A stretch of DNA of 64,000 nt from Burkholderia cepacia ATCC 25416 (GCF_001411495.1 NZ_CP012981.1:992001-1056000); one strand, 5' to 3'; shown: positions 30,067 through 42,083, counted from the first letter of the stretch. The notes: a model not told the origin generated them from the sequence alone. Translations and numbers: made by a program.

Positions 30067-30495
30067 TCACGCCAGCACCAGCGGCGGCAGCGCCGCATCG
30101 GCGCGCGCCTGCGCCCGTTCCACGTCAACCACCACATAGCGCCGCGCGTCCGGCCACAGGTGGGCACGGCCTTGCGCATCCTCGTCGATCGTCGCGCGGC
30201 CCTGCACGAGCCAGGTCGACTGGCGCACGAAATCGACGAACAGCAGCGCGACGGCCGGATTCACGAGCAGGTTGCCGATCGTGTTGAACAGGTTGTTGCC
30301 CGCGAAGTCGGGCAGCACGAGCGTGCGGCGGTCGGGGATGTCGACGAGCGGCTCGAATGAGCCGTCGGCGCGCGGCTGGCGGCCGCGGTACGAGCAGTCG
30401 CTGTTGCCGCCTTCGTCGGCGGTCGCGACGATCAGGAACGCCTGCTCGCGGATGAACGCGATGGCGTCGTCGGTCAGGGGGCCGCGGTCGTTCAT
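30067..30495 (-). CDS. Pyridoxamine 5'-phosphate oxidase-fold flavoprotein
   Basis: A 142-residue split-barrel protein. It starts MNDRGPLTDDAIAFIREQAF and includes FLIVATADEGGNSDCSYRG, TLVLPDFAGNNLFNTIGNLL and NPAVALLFVDFVRQSTWLVQGRAT (split here only by length), the pattern of FMN-binding PPOX-type proteins of unknown substrate. The ATG at 30495 is chosen because it opens the fold; longer in-frame starts run into the promoter region of the aldehyde dehydrogenase gene. A paralogue of the same fold lies at 32707-33252, so the two flank exaC. Function unknown. Confidence 0.75.
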   Translation of the reverse strand: MNDRGPLTDDAIAFIREQAFLIVATADEGGNSDCSYRGRQPRADGSFEPLVDIPDRRTLVLPDFAGNNLFNTIGNLLVNPAVALLFVDFVRQSTWLVQGRATIDEDAQGRAHLWPDARRYVVVDVERAQARADAALPPLVLA

Positions 30496-30734
30496 GGTGT
30501 CGGTCGGCGCACTCGCCGTTGCATGGGAATGCACGATGCGCACGCAAGCGACATGCCACGCGTCGCGGCCGGCGTCCGCCTGCACGCGCGCCCGCGTACT
30601 GTGGAAATTTCGCACACCGGCCCGGCCGCTGCGCAATCGCGCTGTTCAGAATGGGTACACCCGCCGTGCTGCATGGGTGAACACGGCACGGTGCGCACGC
30701 GGGCCGGCCGTGGTCGCCGTGCTTCCGTCCGGTT

Positions 30735-30750
30735 TGGCACGCATGTTGCG
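30735..30750 (+). promoter_or_regulatory. Sigma-54 (-24/-12) promoter of the aldehyde dehydrogenase gene
   Basis: TGGCACG (30735-30741), four spacer bases and TTGC (30746-30749) match the sigma-54 consensus without a mismatch in the invariant GG and GC. It lies 66 bases before the exaC ATG. The rest of the 320-base gap (30496-30815) holds no gene. A sigma-54 promoter requires an enhancer-binding activator, and none is encoded nearby. Confidence 0.8.
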
Positions 30751-30815
30751 TAAACGGATGCAGCGCGATCCAACCGGCGCTGTACGCACACAAGCACGAT
30801 GAACAGGAGACATGT

Positions 30816-32342
<1,527 letters not shown>

Positions 32343-32706
32343 CCCGGGGCGTCGACGCAGTGGCGGAGCGCCGGGATCGGCCGGCAGGGTAGCGCCGGCC
32401 GGGACGATCGCCGGGGTTCGTTGGTGGGGCGCGTGGCGCACTGGCTGCGTTCGACGTTCGATGGTCGGGTGACGTTTGCCCGTCCGTCGAACGTTGCACA
32501 TGCGGGTGCGATGCGGCGGTTATCGGCTATCGGCTGGTGGCCGTCGGCCCATCCGGCCACCCGGCCACCCGGCACTTCGCCATTTTCGACTTCGACATCC
32601 GACCCCCGGCGCCGGTCGAGCATCGTCGCGGCCGGCGCCGGAAACGATACCGGCCGTCGTGTCGTCGCTGCGGCACGGCGCGCCGATGCGTGTAACGAAA
32701 ACCAGC
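32343..32706 (+). other. Non-coding gap after exaC
   Basis: No convincing gene, RNA or terminator is visible. Open frames here lack family resemblance and plausible ribosome sites. Short GC-rich imperfect repeats (CGGCCAC around 32555-32570) occur. Confidence 0.5.
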
Positions 32707-33252
32707 ATGGCAGAACTGCCCCGATCCTTTCCGCGTCACCCCGTGTTCCATGCGGGCGAACTCGACGCGCAGCACCGCTTCGTCGTGGCCGACGAAGCCG
32801 AGCGGATGAGCGACGTGGTGACGACACGCGTGAGCATCGGCGTGCGGCAGTTCGTCGAATCTCAGCCGTTCATGTTCATCGCCACCGCAGGCGGCTCGCG
32901 CACATCCGTGAGCTGCGACATCGTGCCGGGCATGCGCGATGCGAACGGCGATCTGCTGCCGGTCGTCCGCGTGATCGACACGAAGACGCTGCGGTTCGCG
33001 TTGCCCGCCGCCCCCGGCGCCGGGGGCCGGATCGATGCGGCGGCATGCGACGGCAGCGGCGTCGGGTTGCTGTTCGTCGACTTCGTGCGCGGCATCCGCT
33101 ACCGGATCAACGGTCGCGCGACGCTGCGCGCCGATTTGCCCGAAGCCGACGCGGCACCCTGGCCGGCCGGAAGCGCGATCGTCGAGCTGGCGGTCGCGCA
33201 GGCGTATGGCAATTGCGGTACGCGGGTCGTCCGGCTGAAGCCGGCCGGGTAG
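32707..33252 (+). CDS. Pyridoxamine 5'-phosphate oxidase-fold protein (second copy)
   Basis: A 181-residue split-barrel protein distantly related to the one at 30067-30495: FMFIATAGGSRTSVSCDIVP parallels its LIVATADEGG segment, and GVGLLFVDFVRGIRYRINGRA parallels VALLFVDFVRQSTWLVQGRA. FMN binding is the family expectation. The ATG at 32707 is favoured; another in-frame ATG lies 21 bases upstream and neither has a clear ribosome site. It sits between exaC and the EutR-like gene on the same strand, but any link to ethanolamine metabolism is speculative. Confidence 0.7.
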   Translation: MAELPRSFPRHPVFHAGELDAQHRFVVADEAERMSDVVTTRVSIGVRQFVESQPFMFIATAGGSRTSVSCDIVPGMRDANGDLLPVVRVIDTKTLRFALPAAPGAGGRIDAAACDGSGVGLLFVDFVRGIRYRINGRATLRADLPEADAAPWPAGSAIVELAVAQAYGNCGTRVVRLKPAG

Positions 33253-33404
33253 CCGGGATTCGGTGGCCGGCGGCGGTCGAGATGCGCGGTCGTCGCGCGG
33301 ATCGCACCGGCGGCGTGCACGGCACGCCGCCTTCGGGTGCGCCCGGATGGCGCGCAACGGCCGGGCAACGTGGAATGACGGGCCGTGCGCCGAACCGCGC
33401 GGTT

Positions 33405-33420
33405 CGGCACGGGACTTGCG
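33405..33420 (+). promoter_or_regulatory. Sigma-54-like promoter upstream of the EutR-like regulator
   Basis: CGGCACG (33405-33411), four bases and TTGC (33416-33419) keep the invariant GG and GC at the correct spacing; only the first consensus T is replaced by C. The regulator's ATG lies 38 bases downstream of this element. It parallels the cleaner element before exaC, suggesting shared nitrogen- or activator-dependent control. Confidence 0.6.
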
Positions 33421-33457
33421 TGACAGACGCGGTTCCGGGCAGGTGAGGGAGGACACG

Positions 33458-34489
33458 ATGGACCAACACGTGGCGTATAGCGAAGAACCGACGGCCGAAG
33501 ACACGCGACGCAACGCGCAGGGCGACGATGCGCTGGCCGGGCAGGCGGTCGTCAGCGTCGCGCACGACGCCGACGAGCAGGCGCGCAACCTGATCGGCTG
33601 GCGGCAGACCTACGACCAGCTCGCGGCCGGCCGTTTCGTCGGCACGCTGACCGAGCTGCCGCTCGACACGATGAAACTGTTTCGGGAATCGACGAGCCAC
33701 CTGCTGCGCCAGGCATGCGAGGTGCGCGGCGATGCGTACTGGTTCGGCATCCCGCTCGTGAGCGACGGCACCGCGCGCGTCGATGCGTGCCGCATCGGGC
33801 CCGGCGCGCTCGCGTTCCGGCCCGGCAACGTCGAATTCGAACTGGTGACGCCCGCGCAGTTCTCGATCTACGGGATCGTCGTGCGCGGCGACGTGCTGCG
33901 CCGTTATGCGGAGGAGGTCGAACACCGCGCACTCGACGAGCGGCTGTTTACGCAGCGCGTGATGCAGGTCGGCGATGCGCGGCTCGCGCGCCTGTGCGCG
34001 CTGCTCGGCCGCCGGCTCGACGGGGCGGTGGCGATGGCCGGCCCGCTGGCCGATGCGCAGCGCGACGACCTGCAGGCCGAGGTGCTGGCCGCGCTGTTCG
34101 ACGTGTGCGCGCAACCGGCCGACGACGATGCCGGCCGCGCGCCGTCGATGCGCCGCTGGATCGTCGAACAGGCGCGTGACTACGTGCTTGCGCACCGCAC
34201 GCGCCCGGTCGGCGTGCCCGAACTGTGCGAGCAGTTGCACGTGAGCCGGCGCACGCTGCAGTACTGCTTCCAGGACGTGCTCGGCATGGCGCCCGCCACC
34301 TACCTGCGCACGCTGCGGCTGAACGGTGCGCGGCGCGACCTGTGCGGCCGCGCGGCCGGTTCGGTGCAGGACGTTGCGGAGGCGTGGGGCTTCTGGCATC
34401 TCAGCCAGTTCGCGACCGATTACCGGCGGCTGTTCGGCAAGCGGCCGTCAGAGACGCTGCGCGATCGCGCGGTGATGGTGGCGGGGTGA
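33458..34489 (+). CDS. eutR: AraC-family regulator, EutR-like
   Basis: A 343-residue regulator that resembles enterobacterial EutR along its length. The effector region has [20 protein letters not shown] followed by [13 protein letters not shown], and [12 protein letters not shown]. The C-terminal DNA-binding domain has [20 protein letters not shown], then [23 protein letters not shown] (shown in two parts) and [25 protein letters not shown]. EutR senses ethanolamine plus cobalamin and activates eut genes. Here it is about 6 kb from eutC and 1.1 kb from exaC, so the regulon is dispersed. AGGGAGGA precedes the ATG, and a sigma-54-like element lies upstream. Confidence 0.85.
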   Translation: MDQHVAYSEEPTAEDTRRNAQGDDALAGQAVVSVAHDADEQARNLIGWRQTYDQLAAGRFVGTLTELPLDTMKLFRESTSHLLRQACEVRGDAYWFGIPLVSDGTARVDACRIGPGALAFRPGNVEFELVTPAQFSIYGIVVRGDVLRRYAEEVEHRALDERLFTQRVMQVGDARLARLCALLGRRLDGAVAMAGPLADAQRDDLQAEVLAALFDVCAQPADDDAGRAPSMRRWIVEQARDYVLAHRTRPVGVPELCEQLHVSRRTLQYCFQDVLGMAPATYLRTLRLNGARRDLCGRAAGSVQDVAEAWGFWHLSQFATDYRRLFGKRPSETLRDRAVMVAG

Positions 34490-34516
34490 GCGCGGGGCAG
34501 CAGTCGGGGTGAGCCT

Positions 34517-34675
<159 letters not shown>

Positions 34676-34687
34676 GGCGCGGGCACG

Positions 34688-35830
34688 CTATTGCGCTTTC
34701 GGCCACGCAGCGGATGCTGGCGTCCGGTTTTCCCGTGCGGCGGTCGCCGCGGCTTTGCGCGGCGCGGGCCAGGCCAGCGCGTCCCAGTCGATCGCCCGGT
34801 AAGCGGCTTCGACCGCCGCGAGATCGGCCGGCCGCTCGCTGCGATGCAGCCCGCGCAATTCGGCCGGCACGTCGAGCGCGACCGGCACGCAATGCGGATA
34901 GTCGCGCACGCGCAGCGCCGGCCCGATCGTCGTGAAGCACGCGAGCGTCGGCACGTCGAAACCGTCGGCGAGGTGCAGCGCGGCCGTGTCGGGCGCGAAC
35001 AGCAGGCTGGCGCCCTTGACCCATGCGATGAACCGGGCCGTATCGCCTGCCGCATCGGCGCTCACGTCGACATACGCGGGATGCGCGACCGGCCCGAACC
35101 CGGCCACCGGCAAGCCGTAGCGCCGGGACAGCTGTTGGACGAACGTTGCCCGGAGGGCAGGCGGCACGCTGCGCAACGCGGTGCTCGCGTTCGGACAGAA
35201 CAGCACGTACGGACGCTGCCATTGCGCGGGCAACGCGGGCAACGGCAGCCGCGCGAGCCAGCGGTTGCGCCTGGCCGACGCCGGCACCGAGGCAGGCTCC
35301 ACGCCGAGCGCGTCGAGGAAGAAATCGATCATCGGCAACCGCGCGAACGCGGGCCAGTACAGGTGATTGCCGACGTCGATGCACGGCGCGTCCGCCGGCA
35401 GCGCGTCGGCGGGGTACGGCAGCGCGCGCGACGGCGCGACGATGTCGGCCGCGAGCGCATACAGCGCATCGACGTAGCGCGGCGCGCGGGCAGGCCGGTA
35501 CAGCGTGAAGCCCAGGCCCGGGTGCGCTGCGCGCAGCGCGGCGAGGGCGGTGAGCCCGATCACCGAATCGCCGAGCGTGACCCCCATTCCGTTGATCACA
35601 TGCACCTGCCGTGCGCGGCCATAGTCGAGCCGGAACGGCCGGTGCGCGGCGTGCAGCAGGCCGCGCGCGGGCGCGGCCGCGACGTGGCCGGCGGCACGCG
35701 CGTCGCTGTGCTCGAGGTCGTAGGGCGCGACGAGCGTGCCGTCCGGTGCGAGCAGCGTGCCGGGGAGCGCGAGCGCGTCGTCGTGCGACAGCGCGCCGGC
35801 AGGCGGCGCGGCGTGCGTGCTCACTGTCAT
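34688..35830 (-). CDS. Glycosyltransferase family 9-like protein (heptosyltransferase fold)
   Basis: A 380-residue protein with the C-terminal GT-B nucleotide-sugar region: [40 protein letters not shown] (the 'D.A..HlA' donor loop) and [20 protein letters not shown]. The N-terminal half contains [20 protein letters not shown] and [20 protein letters not shown], also GT9-like. The ATG at 35830 overlaps the stop of the upstream thiamine-diphosphate enzyme gene by 4 bases, so the two are translationally coupled. Acceptor unknown. A role in cell-surface glycan synthesis is the family expectation, although pairing with a ThDP enzyme is unusual. Confidence 0.8.
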   Translation of the reverse strand: MTVSTHAAPPAGALSHDDALALPGTLLAPDGTLVAPYDLEHSDARAAGHVAAAPARGLLHAAHRPFRLDYGRARQVHVINGMGVTLGDSVIGLTALAALRAAHPGLGFTLYRPARAPRYVDALYALAADIVAPSRALPYPADALPADAPCIDVGNHLYWPAFARLPMIDFFLDALGVEPASVPASARRNRWLARLPLPALPAQWQRPYVLFCPNASTALRSVPPALRATFVQQLSRRYGLPVAGFGPVAHPAYVDVSADAAGDTARFIAWVKGASLLFAPDTAALHLADGFDVPTLACFTTIGPALRVRDYPHCVPVALDVPAELRGLHRSERPADLAAVEAAYRAIDWDALAWPAPRKAAATAARENRTPASAAWPKAQ

Positions 35831-37530
35831 CCGCCGCGCGCGCGGCGGCCCTGTTCGCGGATCTGCTCGAGGGTCGCGGCCGGCGTGCTGGCGTCCTGCG
35901 GGATGCGGATCTCGATCAGCGCGGGCAGCCCGCAGGTCAGCGCGCGTTCGAGCGCGGGCGCGAAATCGGCGGTGCGCTCGACGGTCTCGCCATGTGCGCC
36001 GAATGCGCGCGCATACGCGGCGAAATCGGGATTCGTGAGCCCCGTGCCGTGCACGCGGCCCGGGTAGTTGCGCTCCTGATGCATGCGGATCGTGCCGAAA
36101 TGCCCGTTGTTGACGACGATTGCCACGATGTTCAGCCCGTACTGCATCGCGGTCGCGAGCTCGTTGCCGGCCATCATGAAGCAGCCGTCTCCCGCGAGCG
36201 CGACGACGGCGCGCGACGGGTACAGCGACTTCGCGGCGAGCGCGGCCGGCAGCCCGTAGCCCATCGCGCCGCTCGTCGGCGCGAGCTGCGAGCGGAAGTG
36301 CCGGTACGCGAAGTGGCGATGCAGCCAGATCGCATAGTTGCCCGCGCCGTTGGTGAGGATCGCGTCGTGCGGCAGGCGCTCGCGCAATTGCACCATCACG
36401 TCGCCGAGCTGGACGTCGCCGGGCATCGGCAGCGGCGCATGCCATTCGCGATACGCGCGATGCGCTTCGGCGGCGCTGCCGGCCCACGCGGGGTGCTCGG
36501 GCGGCTCGAGCGCGGCGAGCGGCGCGGCGATTTCGGGCATCCCGGACACGATCGGCAGGTCGGCCGCATACACGCGGCCGAGCTCGTCCGCGCCCTGGTG
36601 CACGTGAACGAGCGTCTGGCGTGTCTTCGGGATGTCGAGCAGCGTGTAGCCGCCGGTCGTCGCTTCGCCGAGGCGCGGCCCGATCACGAGCAGCAGGTCG
36701 GCGTCGCGGATGCGCTTCGCGAGCGCGGGGTTGATCCCGAGCCCGACGTCGCCCGCATAGTTCGGGTGCGCGTTGTCGATCGTGTCCTGGTAGCGGAACG
36801 CGCAGGCCACCGGCAACTGCCAGCGTTCGACGAAGGTGCGCAGGTTCGCGCACGCGTCGGGCGTCCAGCCGCTGCCGCCGACGATCGCGAACGGACGTTC
36901 GGCGCGCGCGAGCCGCTCGCGCAGCTCGTCGAGCTGCGCGGCCGACGGCGCGGCCGCGACGCGTTTCGCGGCCGGCACGACGGGCTGCGGCGCGCAGGCT
37001 TCGGACAGCACGTCCTCCGGCAGCGCGAGCACGACCGGGCCGGGCCGGCCGGCGGTCGCGACGTGGAACGCATGGCTCAGGTACTCGGGAATGCGGCGCG
37101 GATCGTCGATCTGCGCGACCCATTTCGCCATCTGGCCGAACATCCGCCGGTAGTCGATTTCCTGGAAGGCTTCGCGGTCGAGGTGCTCGCGCGCACACTG
37201 GCCGACGAACAGGATCATCGGCGTCGAATCCTGGAACGCGGTGTGCACGCCGATCGACGCATGGGTCGCGCCGGGCCCGCGCGTGACGAACGCGATGCCG
37301 GGGCGGCCGGTCAGCTTGCCGACCGCCTCGGCCATGTTCGCGGCGGCCGCCTCGTGGCGGCAGACGACCGTCTGGATGCGCGCGGTGTCGTCCGCCAGCG
37401 CATCGAGTACGGCGAGGAAACTCTCGCCGGGCACGCAGAACACGCGTTCGACGTGATTGGCGAGCAACGCATCGACGAGCAGTCGCGCGCCGGTGGTGGC
37501 GGGCTGCTCGAGATCCTTGGAATGCGACAT
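35827..37530 (-). CDS. Thiamine-diphosphate enzyme, acetolactate-synthase-like
   Basis: A 567-residue ThDP enzyme with the three-domain layout of acetohydroxyacid synthase. The N-terminal PYR domain contains the catalytic Glu in VCRHEAAAANMAEAVGKLTG and then RGPGATHASIGVHTAFQDST. The central domain has PFAIVGGSGW. The C-terminal PP domain has SGAMGYGLPAALAAK and the ThDP motif AGDGCFMMAGNELATAMQYG ... IVVNNGHFGTIRMHQE. A true AHAS is doubtful because no regulatory subunit follows. Other options are a decarboxylase or a carboligase acting on a 2-oxo acid. The start at 37530 has GGGAGA upstream. It is coupled to the GT9 gene by a 4-base overlap. Confidence 0.85.
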   Translation of the reverse strand: MSHSKDLEQPATTGARLLVDALLANHVERVFCVPGESFLAVLDALADDTARIQTVVCRHEAAAANMAEAVGKLTGRPGIAFVTRGPGATHASIGVHTAFQDSTPMILFVGQCAREHLDREAFQEIDYRRMFGQMAKWVAQIDDPRRIPEYLSHAFHVATAGRPGPVVLALPEDVLSEACAPQPVVPAAKRVAAAPSAAQLDELRERLARAERPFAIVGGSGWTPDACANLRTFVERWQLPVACAFRYQDTIDNAHPNYAGDVGLGINPALAKRIRDADLLLVIGPRLGEATTGGYTLLDIPKTRQTLVHVHQGADELGRVYAADLPIVSGMPEIAAPLAALEPPEHPAWAGSAAEAHRAYREWHAPLPMPGDVQLGDVMVQLRERLPHDAILTNGAGNYAIWLHRHFAYRHFRSQLAPTSGAMGYGLPAALAAKSLYPSRAVVALAGDGCFMMAGNELATAMQYGLNIVAIVVNNGHFGTIRMHQERNYPGRVHGTGLTNPDFAAYARAFGAHGETVERTADFAPALERALTCGLPALIEIRIPQDASTPAATLEQIREQGRRARGG

Positions 37531-37830
37531 GGGCTGCCGTCTCCCTGGGTAGCGGGACGTACAGCTTACGCCTGTCGGCGGGGCGCCGGTACGGCGGCCG
37601 GAGAAAAGTGTCGGAACGCGGGGCGGTTTGCGGCGCGCGTCGTGGCTTCGGGTGGCCGAACGGCCGGCTTGTGTCGGCGTGCGCGAAGGTGAAAAGTGAT
37701 TGCCATGGATGTGAAGCTGGACCCAATGCCTGTTTGTCCGCTGAAAGTGGGCGCCGATTAACAATAAAATGGGCAGCCAGGCAATAGTAAAATTTCAACG
37801 AACGGATGGATAAAGGGATCGAGGATCGCC

Positions 37831-38292
37831 ATGACAACCGAAACGATCGATCAAAAGATGCTGACGGAGCTTGTCAAAGCCGGCGCCGTAAGCGCGGCCC
37901 GCGTGGTGGGGTGCGGCAACGGTTGGGCACTTTCCGCCCGTTGCGGTGCGCACGAACGTTTCCTGTCGGCGAAACGCGGCGACGTGCGGGTGTTTCGCCG
38001 CTTTGAAACGCTGGTCGGCTTTCTGCGCGACATCGGCATCAGCCGGTTCGATGTGGACGCGTCCACGTTCGACCCGGATGCGGCCTGCCGCGCGACCCGG
38101 CCCGATCGCGCAGCTGCGCTGAAGGCGGCACACGAGGCAGCGGCCCACGATCGCTGGTTTCGCGAGCAGGTGCAGCAGGCGCTGGACGATCCGCGCGCGT
38201 CGATTCCCGACGCGGAGGTGAGCGCCGACTTCGCGTCGCGCCGTGCGGCGCTGCGTGAACGGCTCGCGGGCAGGCGAGGGGATGCTTCTTGA
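37831..38292 (+). CDS. Composite antitoxin of a ParE-type toxin-antitoxin module
   Basis: A 153-residue protein in two parts. Residues 1-80 (LTELVKAGAVSAARVVGCGN, then RGDVRVFRRFETLVGFLRDI) look like the partition-associated ParC/KfrB-type domain found in some plasmid stability loci. The C-terminal part (about 100-145), AHDRWFREQVQQALDDPRAS followed by IPDAEV, is the PaaA-like helical antitoxin segment that clamps ParE toxins. The stop overlaps the toxin start by 4 bases. GAGG precedes the ATG. Such proteins usually bind the promoter and autoregulate. Family assignment is by pattern only. Confidence 0.75.
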   Translation: MTTETIDQKMLTELVKAGAVSAARVVGCGNGWALSARCGAHERFLSAKRGDVRVFRRFETLVGFLRDIGISRFDVDASTFDPDAACRATRPDRAAALKAAHEAAAHDRWFREQVQQALDDPRASIPDAEVSADFASRRAALRERLAGRRGDAS

Positions 38293-38573
38293 CCCTCGCG
38301 CTGCACTGGAATCCGAAGGCGTACGAGGATCGCGCCGCGATCATGGACTACATCGGCGAGGACGACCCGCAGGCCGCAATCGAACTCGACGAACTGCTGG
38401 AACAAAGGGCCGCCACGTTGCCGGCCCGTGCAGAGCTGTATCGGCAAGGGCGAGTGGCCGGCACGCGCGAACTGGTGGTCGCGCCGAACTACGTGCTCGT
38501 GTATCGCATCAGACCGGCTGAGGGGATCGTCGAGATCCTCCGCGTGCTGCATGCGCGACGGCAGTGGCCGTGA
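38289..38573 (+). CDS. RelE/ParE-family toxin
   Basis: A 94-residue RelE/ParE fold protein: LHWNPKAYEDRAAIMDYIGE at the N-terminus, GRVAGTRELVVAPNYVLVYR in the core and IVEILRVLHARRQWP at the C-terminus, the standard ending of the family. It starts with TTG, overlapping the antitoxin stop (TTGA), and no in-frame ATG or GTG fits the fold. ParE members poison gyrase and RelE members cleave mRNA on ribosomes. The sequence fits ParE better because of the paired antitoxin type, but the target is not shown. Confidence 0.85.
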   Translation: MTLALHWNPKAYEDRAAIMDYIGEDDPQAAIELDELLEQRAATLPARAELYRQGRVAGTRELVVAPNYVLVYRIRPAEGIVEILRVLHARRQWP

Positions 38574-38634
38574 TGCCCGATATCCGCAAGTCGGCGTCGA
38601 GCAGCGGATGAAGGATTTCACGGGAACGCATGTT

Positions 38635-38693
38635 ATGTACACACATGGATTTACATCGCAGACCGCATCGGATAATGTACATCCCATGTACAT
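38635..38693 (+). promoter_or_regulatory. Repeated TGTACA palindromes, vapBC operator
   Basis: ATGTACA at 38635-38641 and two exact ATGTACAT palindromes at 38675-38682 and 38686-38693 lie just upstream of the antitoxin start. The last two are 11 bases apart, one helical turn. VapB/AbrB-type antitoxins bind such paired palindromes with their toxin to repress the operon. Confidence 0.75.
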
Positions 38694-38709
38694 CCGTGCG
38701 GAGATCGAC

Positions 38710-38946
38710 ATGCACACGACGAAGGTATTTCGGAACGGCAACTCGCAGGCCGTGCGAATTCCTGCCGACCTCGCCTATGAGCGTAACGATATCGAACTGG
38801 AAATCGAGCGTATCGGTGACGAAATCCGTATTCGACCGATGCGGCGGCCGTTGACCCGCGTACTCGAGAAGTTCGCGAAATTCGGGCCGGATTTCATGGC
38901 CGAAGGGCGCGGCGACCAGGAGCAGGCCGATCGCGAGGAGCTGTAA
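38710..38946 (+). CDS. vapB: VapB/MazE-type antitoxin (AbrB fold)
   Basis: A 78-residue antitoxin. MHTTKVFRNGNSQAVRIPAD is the swapped-hairpin AbrB DNA-binding domain. The charged C-terminal tail (FMAEGRGDQEQADREEL) is the part that wraps the PIN toxin. The ATG at 38710 is chosen over one at 38686 because the latter lies inside the operator palindrome and GGAG precedes 38710. The stop overlaps the vapC start by one base (TAATG). Confidence 0.9.
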   Translation: MHTTKVFRNGNSQAVRIPADLAYERNDIELEIERIGDEIRIRPMRRPLTRVLEKFAKFGPDFMAEGRGDQEQADREEL

Positions 38947-39347
38947 TGCCGCGCTACATGCTCGACACCAACATGTGCATCTATCTGATGAAGAACCAGC
39001 CCGAGCAAGTCGCGAAACAATTTGCGCAGTGCTACACGGGGGATGTGGTGATGTCGGCGATCACGTATGCCGAGCTCGAGTACGGCGTCGCCGCATGTGC
39101 GAATCCTGCGCGGGAGCGTCGCCATCTCGCCGCGCTGATCGACGATATCCCCGTTGCTCCGTTCGACGTCGCGGCGGCGCAAGCGTACGGTCCGGTCCGC
39201 GACGCAACCCGCGAGCGGAAGAGGGATCATCTCGACAAGCTGATCGCCGCGCACGCGGTGTCGCTCGACGTTGCGCTCGTGACCAACAACGAGCGGGATT
39301 TCGTCAGCTATCCGGGATTGCGGCTGGAGAACTGGCTGAACGATTGA
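38946..39347 (+). CDS. vapC: VapC-type PIN-domain ribonuclease toxin
   Basis: A 133-residue PIN protein. The acidic residues expected of the nuclease site are visible: MLDTNMCIYLMKN (first Asp), ITYAELEYG (Glu), and DHLDKLIAAHAVSLDVALVT with the closing TNNERDF (Asp/Glu). VapC toxins cut initiator tRNA or rRNA. It is the second toxin-antitoxin module within 1.5 kb, on the same strand as the ParE pair, and converges with the serine deaminase gene after 66 bases. Confidence 0.9.
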   Translation: MPRYMLDTNMCIYLMKNQPEQVAKQFAQCYTGDVVMSAITYAELEYGVAACANPARERRHLAALIDDIPVAPFDVAAAQAYGPVRDATRERKRDHLDKLIAAHAVSLDVALVTNNERDFVSYPGLRLENWLND

Positions 39348-39413
39348 TGTCGGGCATCGAGCCCGGCGGTCAGGCGGGACATCGATCCGCCCCGCATGAC
39401 CGCCGAACCGGCA

Positions 39414-40802
<1,389 letters not shown>

Positions 40803-40832
40803 TTCGATTCCTGCCTTGCTTTAAGAGTAGTG

Positions 40833-41969
40833 CTAGCGCGCCTGCAATGGCAGGCACGCGGCGAGCCATGCGGGCGGCGTTGGGGAAAGTTGCTGCGCGA
40901 CGCGGGCATAGCGCCCGTCGAGCCGCGCGGCCAGATGAAAGAGTTCGGTGGCGTTTTTCGGGTCCCACTGCCCCGTGTAGCCCGGCAGGCCGGCTTCGCG
41001 GCGCTTCGCGTCGAACGGCACCGGCGAATTCACGAATTCCTCGTGCGTTTTCTCGCCGAGCGCGTACGGCACGAGCCAGTCGAGCGCGGCCTCGAGGGTC
41101 GCGCCGTTCGTGCCGCGCTCGCGCAGCCAGTTGCGGTTGAAGCGGCGCGCGGCGAGCGCGGCCGTCACCAGCGGCTGCAGGTCGTAGACCGCGTAGTGCA
41201 GCGCATCGCGTTCCTCGAAGTCCCACGTCTTGCCGTCCGGGCCGATGTTGTCGGCCAGATGCTCGACGAACAGCCGCTGCGCGGCGTTCATCATCCTGCG
41301 GTCGCCGAGCGTGAACGCGGACAGCGCGATCAGCTTGATCCGGTGGCTCTGCCAGTTGTTGCGCCAGGTGCCGGTGAGCGGGCGCTTCTGCGCGTCGATC
41401 TGCGCGACATAACCGGCGCCGAGCTTCGCGATGAACGCCGCGGTCGCGTTGCGGGTCTTCACCGGCAGCGCGCTTGCGGTCATGTCGTACGCGACGATCA
41501 GGCTGTCGAAACGCGTCTCGTCGATCGGGTTGAAGCTCGGCTGGTAGGTGCCGACCCACGCGGACAGGAAGCGGTCGACGAGCTGCAGGTAGCGCGGCGC
41601 GTTCGTCACGCGCCACGCGAGCGCGGCATCGCGCATCAGGTCGAGATCCTTCAGCGCGGCGGCGCTCTGGTCGTAGATGCCTTCGTGCGGCAGCGTGCCC
41701 TCGGTGTGCACGCGCGCCATCGCCTTCGGCTGCTCGCCGATGCGTGCGTCGACGCTGCGGATCAGCGCCTGGACGCCCGGCTCGGCCTGCGTCGTTTCGC
41801 TTGCCTGCAGGGCCGGCGCCGCGCAGAAATTCATCGCCGCGCGCGCGCTGCCGCACGCGCCGAGGCCGGCAGCGGCCAACGACAGCGACGCGACGAACAT
41901 CGGCACGAAGCGGCGCGCGCGCGGCCGCCCTTGCAGTGCACCATGGCCCGGAAACATCGGACGCACCAT
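40833..41969 (-). CDS. Exported alginate-lyase-family protein
   Basis: A 378-residue protein of the alpha/alpha-toroid alginate-lyase family (Pfam alginate_lyase type). A Sec signal or lipoprotein-like leader covers roughly residues 1-45 (FVPMFVASLSLAAAGLGACG). The catalytic-region motif NNWQSHRIKLIALSAFTLGD appears mid-protein, and DIGPDGKTWDFEERDALHYA later. These resemble periplasmic lyases that act on acidic polysaccharides. The ATG at 41969 is preceded by AAGGAG. Position between gcvP and sdaA is probably incidental. Substrate could be alginate or another uronic-acid polymer. Confidence 0.8.
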   Translation of the reverse strand: MVRPMFPGHGALQGRPRARRFVPMFVASLSLAAAGLGACGSARAAMNFCAAPALQASETTQAEPGVQALIRSVDARIGEQPKAMARVHTEGTLPHEGIYDQSAAALKDLDLMRDAALAWRVTNAPRYLQLVDRFLSAWVGTYQPSFNPIDETRFDSLIVAYDMTASALPVKTRNATAAFIAKLGAGYVAQIDAQKRPLTGTWRNNWQSHRIKLIALSAFTLGDRRMMNAAQRLFVEHLADNIGPDGKTWDFEERDALHYAVYDLQPLVTAALAARRFNRNWLRERGTNGATLEAALDWLVPYALGEKTHEEFVNSPVPFDAKRREAGLPGYTGQWDPKNATELFHLAARLDGRYARVAQQLSPTPPAWLAACLPLQAR

Positions 41970-42049
41970 GCGGAACTCCTTCATTGGCTGGATCGCGTGT
42001 GATGTTAGCCGGATTGGCGCACGAACGTGCACGGGTTCGAGCGGCGAAC

Positions 42050-42083
42050 AAAAAAACCGCACGCAACCCCGGGTTGCGTGCGG
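42050..42083 (-). terminator. Terminator of the glycine cleavage operon
   Basis: CCGCACGCAACCC (42057-42069) pairs with GGGTTGCGTGCGG (42071-42083), a perfect 13-base-pair stem. Read on the minus strand it is followed by seven T. It lies 38 bases past the gcvP stop. Confidence 0.92.
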
